NCBI RefSeq assembly: GCF_947507565.1
Contig: NC_089179.1
Coordinates: 3,055,747 to 3,119,746, forward strand
DNA: 64,000 nt
Direction of reading: 5' to 3'
From: Oscarella lobularis
Taxonomy: Eukaryota; Porifera; Homoscleromorpha; Homosclerophorida; Oscarellidae
Within the stretch, counting starts at the first letter, position 1. Every line of letters starts with the position of its first letter. Made by a program: the position numbers and the translations under genes. This document shows positions 10,127 through 20,000 of the stretch, piece after piece. Below the pieces are notes generated by a model. That model did no database searches and was not told where the DNA came from. It saw nothing but the letters and a program-made list of their open reading frames with translations.

Positions 10127-10631
10127 GACGACATCAGAAAGACCTCTTAACAAACCGAGCTAAAGCACAAAAAAAAATACCCCCTCCCCATTCCATTTCA
10201 CATTTTCAGATGGGCGTCAAAAGGGCGCTGATTAGCCGTTTCATACGGACCTCGATTGAATCGATGGCGCGAATACGACGTCCCTAACGCACATGCGCTT
10301 TTGAAAACTTCGTTGGGTTCTCTGCGAGATCCGCGTCCGTGAGCTGTCGTTCCATTTGAAACTGATACGGCGCCGAGCAATGAAGCGATGAGAGGACTAC
10401 CCGCGCAGTCCCATCGCCCACACGTACGTGAGCCCTGCAATTCTGCTGTTTCAAAGAAGGAAGCATGTCTATATACATTTACTTACGTCTAGATATGCAA
10501 AAGCATTCTTCTATTCAGTTATTCGACAGTTCGTCCGATCGAGACTAAACGCAGAAAAAATAGGCCGTTTGCGGTCATCCTCATCTTGTTTCCACATGGC
10601 GTTGTGAAGAGGATATCTGCTGCTGTCGCTT
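10127..10631. other. No gene recognised
   Basis: A/C-rich tract followed by short ORFs without recognisable domains. Confidence 0.4.
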
Positions 10632-10985
10632 TTAAGAATTCTTTGCCTGTGCAAGTACGCGCCGCAAAGGGCCCCCTCCCCTTTCGCATCGCAAAAAGTA
10701 AAGATATACAGTCAAAACGCTTCCTCTCCGACGTCGGGCGTCGCCTCGATCGCGCATAGACCGCCAGCTTGCGAGCGAGAGAGAGAAACATACTCACGTG
10801 ATCACATCTGGATCAAAGCCCCGTACAGCGCGCGGACTTGCCGCTGCCATCGTATCTATGCTTCCATTAAGATAAAGCGCTCGTGAGCGTACAACGATGG
10901 CTTCAATTAATTTATAAATTTATGCTAAAAGAACGCGGTGGGCAAATGAAGCCGGACGAGCTCATAAGCGGCGACGTACCGGGCG
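10632..10985 (+). repeat. Lectin-locus promoter block, copy 1
   Basis: Homologous to 13563-13965 and 15658-16068. Shared landmarks are AATTCTT, ACGCGCCG, AAAAGTAAAGA, CGTCGGGCG, TCACGTGATCA, GATCAAAGCCCCGTACAGCG, AGATAAA and CGGTGGGCAAATGAAGCC. It precedes the first lectin gene. Confidence 0.85.
10794..10801. promoter_or_regulatory. TCACGTGA palindrome (bHLH-ZIP E-box)
   Basis: Perfect palindrome of the MITF/TFE/USF type, kept at the same place in all three promoter blocks. Confidence 0.5.
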
Positions 10986-11040
10986 CTCCTCAACCACTTT
11001 GCTTTCATGTGATGCTGTAGCATCGCGGTTGAATAAAGAG

Positions 11041-11085
11041 TCTAGTCGATAGGCTCGTTTGCCACACGGCTATAGAAACCCAAAC
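11041..11085 (+). repeat. Core-promoter-like block without a coding exon
   Basis: TAGTCGATAGGCTCG, GCCACACG and CTATAGAAA repeat the sequence just upstream of the lectin signal-peptide exon at 11691-11735 and a third copy at about 16128-16175. No ATG with a signal peptide follows this copy. Confidence 0.6.
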
Positions 11086-11681
11086 GAAGCCGATCTCGAT
11101 CACTCGCAAGCCAGCCCCCGGATGTCCCCAGGCGGAGACATATTTTCTCGGCTACTAGTTGAAACAAATCAAAAACAATCCGCGTTTTCTCCAAGCCTAA
11201 ATAAATCAGACAGCAGACAACTGGGCGCGCTGGGTGAATGAGTGGGGCGTGTTTTTCAAAAAAAAAGTGGCGAGCGCACCGATTTCTTTCAGTTGCGGCT
11301 GATGTGGATGCGGCGTACGCGCGTAGTTCTCTGGGTCATACCTCTTGTTTGCACGTTTTTTGCCCAATAAAATAGAATGACTTTGAGAAAGAATGTAGGA
11401 ATCGTCGCCGAAACGCCGCGTGTATTGTAGGCCCTCGCCAATGCAGTCGTGCTGGGCCGCTAGCATGAATTAGCGGAAAGCCACAAGCTCGTTGAATTTC
11501 GCTCTCAACGTCAAAGAGTCGAAAGATTTCCTCTACCGTACGTATTTTCTCCGGTAAGAGAATCCATATACATGCTACATATACATTTATATACATACAT
11601 AGGAGCCATATGTATGCATGCAGATGAGCGAATGTTCACGTGCAAACATCGTGCACCGGGTGACGCGACATGCGCATGCAG
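11086..11681. other. Region between duplicated core blocks
   Basis: No coding signal. It includes a hairpin-element half (CTCGCAAGCCAGCCCCCGGA at about 11103) that has lost its right arm. Confidence 0.4.
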
Positions 11682-11687
11682 TATAAG
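11682..11687 (+). promoter_or_regulatory. TATA-like box of lectin gene A
   Basis: TATAAG lies 68 nt before the ATG at 11750, followed by the conserved ATAGGCTCG block. This would put transcription start near 11710 and give a short 5' UTR. Confidence 0.45.
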
Positions 11688-11749
11688 AGTCCAGTGCATA
11701 GGCTCGATTGCCACACGTCTATAGAAAGCCGACGTAAGCGGATCTGCGT

Positions 11750-13278
11750 ATGGCATTCCTGGTGACGGCAGTCTTGGGTGCTACTGCCCTCTTTTCCTCG
11801 CTTGCCTTCGGAGCAAATTTCACGAGAGGTAAGCGAGACAACAGTATATTAGGACATTGAACTGCCACGGCACTCAAACAATCCAAAACGATCCGCATTT
11901 TAAGCTGATTACAACGTCTTAGAAAGCATGTGACAAAGCGTGATCTCTGAACATGTTGCATGGTGAGGTCGAGTCAAGCGACGGAGCCTGACATTTTTTA
12001 AAGCGACCGGCGCTCTGCCTGCTTAATTCATTTAGCTCGTTTTTCAAAAAATCAACGTTTGACCTGAGGTTTGTGTGATGACTAAACGGTGGAGTGGAGA
12101 GACCGCCTAAACGGTGGAGTGGAGAGACCGCCGAAGTTAGAGTCGACACTTCATGCATTTCAATCTTCACGCGCTGATTGTAGTGCCAAATGCACCGCAC
12201 GAAGCGTTAATGGATACATTTGATTAGTATATGCAAATAGCCAGACAGTGTCAAATGCGCAGGCCGAAGCGTCCAAGTTACATTCGATTAGTACATAGGA
12301 GCCCTAAATTATACAGATGTTCTTCTAGATTACAAAACTCTGAAATACATCGAATTGGCAAAATTTGGAATCCCAAGGCAGAGCTCGACCTATTCTCACT
12401 CGTGCAACCCAACCGCTAGAAAAGCGAATGACGAAAACAACGAGGGCGTCTTCTATCCGTGGTGCTCAGTCACACACACGAACAAGGATGCGAGAGCGTG
12501 GTGGGAAATCGAATTGATGACAAGCTCAAAAGTCTATTCAGTCGTTCTTTTCAATCGCATCGACTGCTGCATGGACCGTCTCTCCAACTTCGACGTCATA
12601 CTAAAGGATAAATCCCACAACGTCTTGAGAAGCTTTTACGAAGCTAAGGGTGGCAGAGAGATCATGGAATTCACAGAGCGTTCCCTAATCTGGGGAGTTC
12701 TCTTCGTTCGAGTTCAACTTCGCGGAACAGGCATTCTCAGTCTCGCCGAAGTGGACGTTTACGGTCGGTAAAGAATCAAAGGGCTCGTAACAACTAACCT
12801 AATTATCGGAATAATTATGTTAGGAACAACCGGGCTAAACTTAGAAAGAGACATAGCCCGATACCAACCAGCCACTCAAAGCTCGACCGCCAGTCATTCG
12901 TGTTCGCCGACCGCATCCAAGGCCGTCGACGGTAACACGGAAGGCGTCTTCTATCCGTGGTGCTCGGTCACTCACACGAACAACGATGATCAAGCCTGGT
13001 GGCAGGTCCATCTTCAAGGCTGGCGCACTGTCTTCGCGGTTCGCGTTTTCAATCGCGTCGACTGCTGCATGGAACGTCTCGCCAATTTCAACGTCACGCT
13101 GCGAAACGCGAACGGCGCAACGTTGGCGACGAAAAATTTCGCTGGTGGCACGCGAACCGAAATATACACGTTCGAGATATACGTCAAGGGCGTGAGTTAC
13201 GTTCGCGTTCACCTCCTCGGAAAGAACTTTCTTAGTCTTGCTGAGGTTCAAGTGATTGGTAATGACGGGATCATATAG
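11750..13278 (+). CDS. F-type lectin A, secreted, two lectin domains
   Basis: Three exons by splice reading: 11750-11828 (signal peptide MAFLVTAVLGATALFSSLAFG), 12299-12763 and 12824-13278, giving about 332 residues. Each large exon encodes one fucolectin-fold domain. Both domains carry the F-type lectin signature H-X26-R-X-D-X4-R: the His of CSVTHTN, then NRIDCCMDR in domain 1 and NRVDCCMER in domain 2. Both also have the WW-x-V/I strand and the SLAEVxV end. F-type lectins bind fucose and serve as secreted recognition proteins, commonly in immunity or fertilisation. Both introns are phase 1, so each domain exon is symmetrical 1-1; the 60-nt second intron hides the apparent stop at 12769. Promoter block 1 and a TATA-like box lie upstream. 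Confidence 0.85.
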
Positions 13279-13562
13279 ATTCTTTCTCTATAGTATACAT
13301 CATGATGCTTTAGGCAAGTGAGCTTCGAAACGCTCAAATATCGGTTGACGAAATGACATTTTCTCGTTTGTCTGCACGTCTTGGATGTTCTGGTTTGCCG
13401 TGTTTGTCGTCTTGCTGCTGTTGTTGCCTAAATGGAATATTGGCATTTGATCACGTGGGCACAGTATCCCTTCCCCCCACTCGCACTCCTGGTCGAAGAT
13501 CGTCTGCTCGCGAAATGACGTTCTCGAATGTTTGATGTTTACTCGTTTGCCCGTCTTGGATG
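13279..13562. other. 3' flank of lectin gene A
   Basis: Duplicated after lectin gene B (15350-15657): GATGCTTTA.GCAAGTGAGCTTC, TTTGTCTGCACGTCTT and GGCATTTGATCACGTGGGC. No gene. Confidence 0.6.
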
Positions 13563-13722
13563 TTCGCAATTCTTCCCCTGGACGCGCGTACGCGCCGGAA
13601 AGGACCCCTCCCCGCATCGTACCACACGCAAAAGTAAAGAGATACCGTCAAAACGTTTCCTCTTCCACGTCGGGCGCTGCCTCGATTGCGCATAGACTGC
13701 ATAGACCGCCCGCGACTCATGC

Positions 13723-13730
13723 TCACGTGA
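13723..13730. promoter_or_regulatory. TCACGTGA palindrome, copy 2
   Basis: Same E-box position as in promoter blocks 1 and 3. Confidence 0.5.
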
Positions 13731-13785
13731 TCACTTCTGGATCAAAGCCCCGTACAGCGCGCGGACACGCCACATACAGTACCGC

Positions 13786-13852
13786 AGCCTCGCGTGCCAT
13801 GCAGGCTCTTTTCCTCCCCGGGATCAGAGGAAACGAGCCTGCAGGCGAGGCT
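13786..13852. repeat. Hairpin element, AGCCTCGC arms
   Basis: Arms beginning AGCCTCGC and ending GCGAGGCT, with pairing GCAGGCTC/GAGCCTGC further in and a CTCCCCGGGATCAGAG loop. A close relative lies at 15894-15952. Confidence 0.6.
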
Positions 13853-14359
13853 ACGCCGCTGCCACCAAGATAAAACGCCCGCAGGCGTACGAAGAAGATG
13901 GCTTCCATTAAATACGCTAAAAATAAACCGCGGTGGGCAAATGAAGCCGAACAAGTTCATAAAACGAACTTCGCTCTATTTTCGCGCTATGGTGGGGTCG
14001 AGTCAAGCGACGGAGCCTGACATTTTTATAGCTACCTTCGCTCTTTCTGCCTAATTAATCCATTTACCTCGTATTCAAAAATCAGCATCTGACTTTTCAT
14101 GATAACTAAGACGGTGGAGTGGAGAAACAGCTGCAATTAGAGTCGACACTTCGTGCATTTCAATCTCGACGCGCTGATTATGGTGCCAAATGCACCGCCC
14201 GAAGCGTCAAAGTTCAATTCATACATTTGATTAGTATGCAAATAGCCAGACAGTGTCGTTTACGCGGGTCCGATACATTTGATTGGTGTACATGCAAATA
14301 GCCAGACAGTGTCAAATTCGCGGGCCGAAGCGTCCAAGTTACATTCACTTACCACATAG

Positions 14360-15349
14360 GAGCCCTAAATAATACAGGTTTTCTTCTAGATGACAAAATT
14401 CTGAAAGACTCTGACACATACTTAATCGATTTGGCCACTTTTGGAAGAGCAACGCAGAGCTCGACCTATTCTCACCCGTGCAACCCAACCGCTTCAAAAG
14501 CGACGGACGGAAACAACGAGGGCGTCTTCAATCCGTGGTGCTCAGTCACACACACGAACAAGGATGCGAGAGCGTGGTGGGAAGTCGACTTGACCAAAAC
14601 CTCATACGTCTATTCAGTCGTTATTTTCAATCGCATCGACTGTTGCATGGACAGTCTCTCCGACTTCGACATCATAATAAAGGATGAATCCCACAACGTC
14701 TTGAAAAGCATTCACGAAGACAAGGGTGGCAGAGAGAAAATGTCCTTCCCAGTTCTGCTCTCAGGAGGTCGCTACGTTCGAGTTCAACTTCGCGGAACCG
14801 GCTTTCTCACTCTCGCCGAAGTGGACGTTTACGGTCGGTAGAATCAAGGGCTCGTAACAACTACCTTAATTCATTATGGGAATAATTATGTTAGGAGTAA
14901 ACTCGCTACCCTTAGTAAAAGACTTGGCCAAATTCAAACCCGCAGTTCAAAGCTCGACCTACGATCACGACTGTTTACCAGACGCATCCGTGGCCGTCGA
15001 CGGTAACACGGAGGGCGTCTTCTATCCGTGGTGCTCGGTCACTCACACGAACAACGATGATCAAGCCTGGTGGCAGGTCAATCTTCGAGGCTCGTACACT
15101 GTCAACTTGGTTCGCGTTTTCAATCGCGTCGACTGCTGCATGGAACGTCTCGCCAATTTCAACGTCACGCTGCGAAACGCGGTTGGCAAAACGCTGGCGA
15201 CGAAAAATTTCGCTGGTGGCACACAAACCGAAATATACGCGTTCGAGGAGAAAGTCGAGAAGGTGAGTTACGTTGACGTTCACCTCCTTGGAAAGAACGC
15301 TCTTAGTCTTGCTGAGGTTCAAGTGATTGGTAATGACGGGACAATATAG
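14360..15349 (+). CDS. F-type lectin B, two lectin domains, no signal exon found
   Basis: Two exons, 14360-14833 and 14895-15349, tandem duplicates of exons 2 and 3 of lectin A with the same phase-1 boundaries and a 61-nt intron. Domain 1 ends its sugar motif NRIDCCMDS, with Ser instead of the final Arg/Lys of H-X26-R-X-D-X4-R/K; domain 2 keeps NRVDCCMER. A third exon carrying the signal peptide should lie upstream. The duplicated unit has lost the matching segment, and no other signal-peptide ORF ending in phase 1 was seen. The gene may use exon 1 of lectin A by alternative splicing (the phases match), or it may be without a secretion signal. The reading frames themselves are intact. Confidence 0.75.
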
Positions 15350-15825
15350 GTTCTTTTTCTATAATGCTGATGCTTTAAGCAAGTGAGCTTCCAAACGCTC
15401 GAATACCGGTTGATCGAGGAAATGACATTCTCTCGTTTGTCTGCACGTCTTTGATGTTCTGGCTTGCCGTGTCTGTTGTCTTGCTGATGTTGTTGCTTAT
15501 TAAATGGAATATTGGCATTTGATCACGTGGGCACAGTATGCATTATAAACGATCCCCTTCCACAGTCGGACTCCTGGTCGAAACGTGTTCAAAGAGTCGA
15601 CAGATCGTCTGCTCGCGAAATGACGTTTCGAATGTTTCGTTTGCCCGTCTTGGATGTTCGCAATTCTTCGCCTGGATGCGCGTACTGTACGCGCCGGAAA
15701 GGACCCCTCCCCGCATCGTACCACGCGAAAAAGTAAAGAGATATCGTCAAAACGTTTTCTCTCCGACGTCGGGCGCCGCCTCGATTGCGCATAGACCGCC
15801 AGCTTGCGAGAGAAGTGTCTCATAC

Positions 15826-15833
15826 TCACGTGA
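15826..15833. promoter_or_regulatory. TCACGTGA palindrome, copy 3
   Basis: Same E-box position as in blocks 1 and 2. Confidence 0.5.
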
Positions 15834-15893
15834 TCATTTCTGGATCAAAGCCCCGTACAGCGCGCGGAACCGCCGCTGCTAGGCTGCTACAGT

Positions 15894-15952
15894 AGACTCG
15901 CGTGCCATGCAGGCCCTTCTCCTCCCCGGAATCAGAGCCTGCACGCGAGGCT
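15894..15952. repeat. Hairpin element, ACTCGCGTGC arms
   Basis: Relative of the 13786 element: AGACTCGCGTGCCATGCAGGC against GCCTGCACGCGAGGCT around CTCCCCGGAATCAGA. Confidence 0.6.
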
Positions 15953-16190
15953 ATGCCACCAAGATAAAGCGCCCGAGGGCGTACGACGATGGCTTCAATG
16001 AATTACGCTAAAATGAACGCGGTGGGTAAATGAAGCCGAACAAGTTCATAAGCGGCCTGCCTGCGAACTTCGCTCCTCAACCACAATGTTTTAACGTGAA
16101 TGTTGAGGCAGCTTTGTGCATCGCAGAATCTAGTCGATAGGCTCGATCGTTTGCCACACGCCTATAGAAAGCCGAACAAAGCGAATCTCA

Positions 16191-16243
16191 CTCGCAAGCC
16201 AGCCCCCGGATGTCCCCGGGACGAGAAGGGAGTGGCTTGCGAG
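16191..16243. repeat. Hairpin element, CTCGCAAGCCA arms
   Basis: Perfect 11-bp arms CTCGCAAGCCA and TGGCTTGCGAG around a CCCGGATGTCCCCGGG loop. The equivalent site in promoter unit 1 (about 11103) keeps only the left half. Confidence 0.65.
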
Positions 16244-16529
16244 GCTAGGCATTCATATTGTCTTGGCAACTAGTTGAAAAAAAAACACAAGCAATCGGCG
16301 TTTTCTCCAAGCAATCAATCCACGCCGCCCCAAGAACAGAAAAGGTCACGAAACGAGATTAATTTAACGACAGAAAAAACGACACGCACAGTACGTCAAG
16401 GAGCGCTCGAGCTCCAATGACAATAAATCAAAGCCTAACGGTGACCGAACGAAAATCGAACGCTTTCAAATCCAGCGCTCCTCCCTTTGCTAACATATTC
16501 CCGAACTGGCGCTCGAAACTGATCAAGGC
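16244..16529. other. Junction of lectin unit 3 and the receptor array
   Basis: Starts with sequence homologous to 11160-11200 (GGCGTTTTCTCCAAGC), then becomes unique and leads into a broken array gene. No ORF supported. Confidence 0.5.
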
Positions 16530-16655
16530 AATTTGAGCAGTGGGGTTAAACCTGTTATTCGCAAACACATTCCTATCGGTAGAAGCGCTAAAAGACGAAG
16601 CCGAAAGAAGCGAAGGGCCAATTATGTGATTTGCAGTCGCCTTATGATTGCGTAA
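16530..16655 (+). pseudogene. D0: last-exon remnant of the ML-like secreted family
   Basis: The frame reads VKPVIRKHIPIGRSAKRRSR then KKRRANYVICSRLMIA and stop. It aligns with the end of D2 (AKPVIPKEDEHILIGG, RRNRKKR, ICNRVV). No upstream exons remain. The 3' flank to about 16905 also matches the flank of D2 (29060-29420). This marks the left edge of the tandem array and shows that at least one more pair once existed. Confidence 0.8.
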
Positions 16656-17012
16656 TGAAAATGCTGAAGTGATGAAACTGATTGGCTTTCTTTCAACGTT
16701 GAGTGAAAACCAAATTCACACCTGTGAGGCAACTGTAGCAGAAAATTAATTAGCATGCACACCAGCTAAGCGTTTACGAGAGTTCCCGGCTGTTCTTACC
16801 TTCGTGCGTACAGAACTCGAAATCGTCTTGAATCTCGCCAATCCGTCTCGCGATCGGACTCGGAGCGAAGGAACTGAGGTATTGCTGCGTGCATTGCAGG
16901 ACAGGACAAAGCGTCTTCTTCATAGAGGCTCTTTTTGACTAGAGGAGGGTATGCGCTAGAGTGTTTCAGAGCTTATATTGCAGAATGAAACAATTAGGAA
17001 CAACTACGTCGT
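16656..17012. other. Convergent intergenic region D0/C1
   Basis: Homologous to the D2/C3 intergenic region: GATTGGCT.TCTTTCAACGTTGAGTG, GAGTTCCCGGCTGTT, CGGACTCGGAGCGAAG. No gene seen. Confidence 0.6.
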
Positions 17013-20000
17013 CTACGTTTCTTCGTGTACAGGTTTTGGAGCTCTGTAGCAGCAAAACGAAGCAGCAATTTTCTTCCTCGTTTCGACAATAAGAGTGAAG
17101 ACAATTACTGCAAAAAATTAAATATAAATAGAACAGCGAATGCGCGTACGAAGTCTAACCTGCAAAAAAGAGCAGATAGGAAATATTGGCTGCAATAACG
17201 ATGCCGCTAAATGTCTTTTGATCAACAAAACTATTGTAACCAGGATCCTTTTTATCTCTAAATGAAAGCAGAACGAGTGTACCCATCATCAAATTAGTCG
17301 ATATGACGCTGAGAGCAATGAGTTGCATCCAGTGTCCAGATCGTTGTCGAACAGGCTGTAGCTGTGCGTGCAGCACTAGAAACAGTGTTGCAAGTAGCGT
17401 TGCCAAGGCGATTCCAGAATGGCTCTGTTTTCCAAAGAAACCCATACCAACCGTGAGAACCATTTTCCTTCCGATCTCCACCATTTCCCAGTACCAAAAT
17501 CCATCTTTGTAATTACTGTCGAGAAATTGAATGCTCTTTAGAAAATCATCTTCCAAAGATAGAGGCTTGAACTTGCGCGGTGCGAGAGCCTCGCGTCTCT
17601 TGCGTTTCAGAGCCATAAAGAGGAGGAAAGGTAGAACGAATACGTAAAGTATGAGTACCGTGCATGTAACCCACAAGGCAGTTGATGTGGAATAGATACA
17701 CGGAACGCTATAATCCGCCTTTAGAAGCCACCTGCAGTATTTGTCAGAGTCACTCGCATTAGATTTACATATCTTAGTACACGTCCATTTCTTATACGGC
17801 ACGGTAGCCAGTATAGAAGTGGCCGTTGAGGGATAGCTGATAAATAGGATCCACCAACTGTTCCTCATGCAAGTCGTTCTCAGTTCAGATACTTTTCTCT
17901 TGATAACTGCTTGTCCGCTTTTGAAAGACTGTAGAAAATAGTTTCTCTTCGCTTTATAGTATCCCCATATAAGCAAAAGAAGAATGAGTTGAATCGAGAA
18001 TTTAATAATTGGAAGCATCAGAGCATTGAATCGTAGTTTCTCGTGTAGACACGTGGGCGTAGTGACAGCGAGCACATTCAGCTCGATCGTCTTTGTAAAG
18101 TGCCCCAATGAAAGTAGTGCTTCAGGCCAAGGTACGTAAGCAAGAGCGTCAAAAACAGCCGTCATGACTTGAATGAATCCAACTGTTATTTTTAGAACCG
18201 AACTTATTTGATCGACGAGATCGCCTTCCTTGGCGCCTTTTCGTCTGAGTCTTCGAATGACTTGCAGTACGCCGGCTAGGGCGCCCAGAAGAAGGAGCAA
18301 GCCAAGAATTTGAAGTCCTGTTCGCCACTTCTGGGGGCACTTATGACACCTCTGAAACCAGGAATAATAGCCTTTGCTGCATTGTCCGCACAGCGTTCCC
18401 CAGTATCCAGTACTGCACATCTCACTGCTACGAATTCGCATTGACTTTTCGTTTCGGCAACTTTCATTTATTGGACAGCGATGTATCACAGGTATGAAGT
18501 CGTCGTACTTTGTGAACGTTTTTGGATGGTTTTCGCTTTTGTTCATAAGATTTTTCACGAAGCTAACGTATTGATTCTCGTTGGTTATGCTATCGTTTTC
18601 GGCGTCATCCCATCGTTTCCAACTCCACCAGAATCCTTGAGCAACGCTGAGGTAATCATCTTGGCAATTCATGCCGAGACGAGAGTCGCACATATAGCAA
18701 GAACCAAATCGTTGCGTTCGATAGTGATTTTTCAAACAGTTGCAGGCTCGATATCCCGCGTGTACGCTTCGATCTGTTCCTCTGGGACACACCTGACAAT
18801 CTTCAGCCGCTGTTCCGGGAGCCGACTCCGGATCGACGAAGGTACCGTTGACGCACTTTTTACAGTCTGCCTTACCTTTTTCGTCTTGGTAATATCCACC
18901 TGTGCAATGGTAAGTATCTATTTTCGCAGTTTGCTATACATACATAGCGTTACGGACCTGCTGGGCAGTTTATGCAATGCGAAGAAACCTCAAATTCGGA
19001 TTTCAAGTTATCTTTCACGGATTTAGTGCCTTTGCGACACTGAATGCACTCGAAATAGTCCCGGTTCTGCGTGCACTTGTGATAGCGCCTGTCATGACAG
19101 TGAGACGAGGGTTTTCTGCAAACGAATTCTCCATTCCGTATCAGGGAATGAGCTTCCTCTCTCTCCACGGAAACTGTGACAGAAGTTTTTTCAACGCAAT
19201 ACCTATACAGATAGTTTTGCCCGTCCAGCATACAGCTATATAGAGGAAATTCCTCACAGAAGAACGCGTTGCTCCGTAGTGGGAATCACTGTGAATCCGC
19301 TGCAGTTTAGGTATCTATATAGAGTCGAACTATTTAGTGCTTAAATGGCAAATGAATTTTACGTTTACATATCAGTGACATGTTTTGTTTTGCTGGAAAG
19401 AAGCAAGGCGTTTTGAGAAAGGTTTGTTAGGGGGTTGCCTTGCAGGTATCTACGACGGAAATTACTAAGGTTAATTAACATAATAGACTTTTGGCTTCAA
19501 TTCAGTAAGCCAATCCGCTAATGAGCCACTTCATTGATTAGCCAGTGAGCTCTGCTTATACATTTTCTCAATTGTTTCTAGAGAAGTGAGTGCGTTGTCT
19601 TCAATATCTGAAATTCTGTTGCCTATAAGATTTCTGACAGCAGAATTCTTTTCACGCAGCTTCCAACTTGTACATGCACTAGCTTACAAAACCATTAGGC
19701 TCGAAAGCCCTTTAAAGGTCGATGATCCAATCACTGCTAAGCGATTGTAGAAGCAATGTCTAGAATAAAAAGAAAGTAAACTTTATTCACAGATTCGTTT
19801 TTGCTTACAATTTTTGGAGACGCCTTTGGTGAGACAGAGTGTCAGGCATGCTCGTCAAGAGGTTTGTGCTGACGTCTCTAAAGTATCAGAAGATATAGTT
19901 ATTTGCGTTTCTACTTCATTGCAAGCAATGCGTACAGTGATCCCTCAATAGTGACTTGTGTAAAGAACGACGGTTCAATAGTTGTAAGATCGTTATTTGC

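Larger units (their letters stand above)
13563..13965 (+). repeat. Lectin-locus promoter block, copy 2 (truncated)
   Basis: Copy of the 10632-10985 block, including TCACGTGA at 13723-13730. Near 13975 it jumps to sequence homologous to 11955 onward. The roughly 1-kb part that holds the core promoter and signal-peptide exon in copy 1 is missing. Confidence 0.8.
15658..16068 (+). repeat. Lectin-locus promoter block, copy 3
   Basis: Third copy of the promoter block, including TCACGTGA at 15826-15833. It is followed by a core block at about 16128-16175, but no lectin exon follows. The copy ends in unrelated sequence after about 16320. Confidence 0.8.

Noticed and set aside
12769-14839. Stops after the first lectin domain in both genes, suggesting separate single-domain genes
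   Set aside because: Phase-1 donors at 12763 and 14833 and acceptors at 12823 and 14894 join the domains in frame in both copies.
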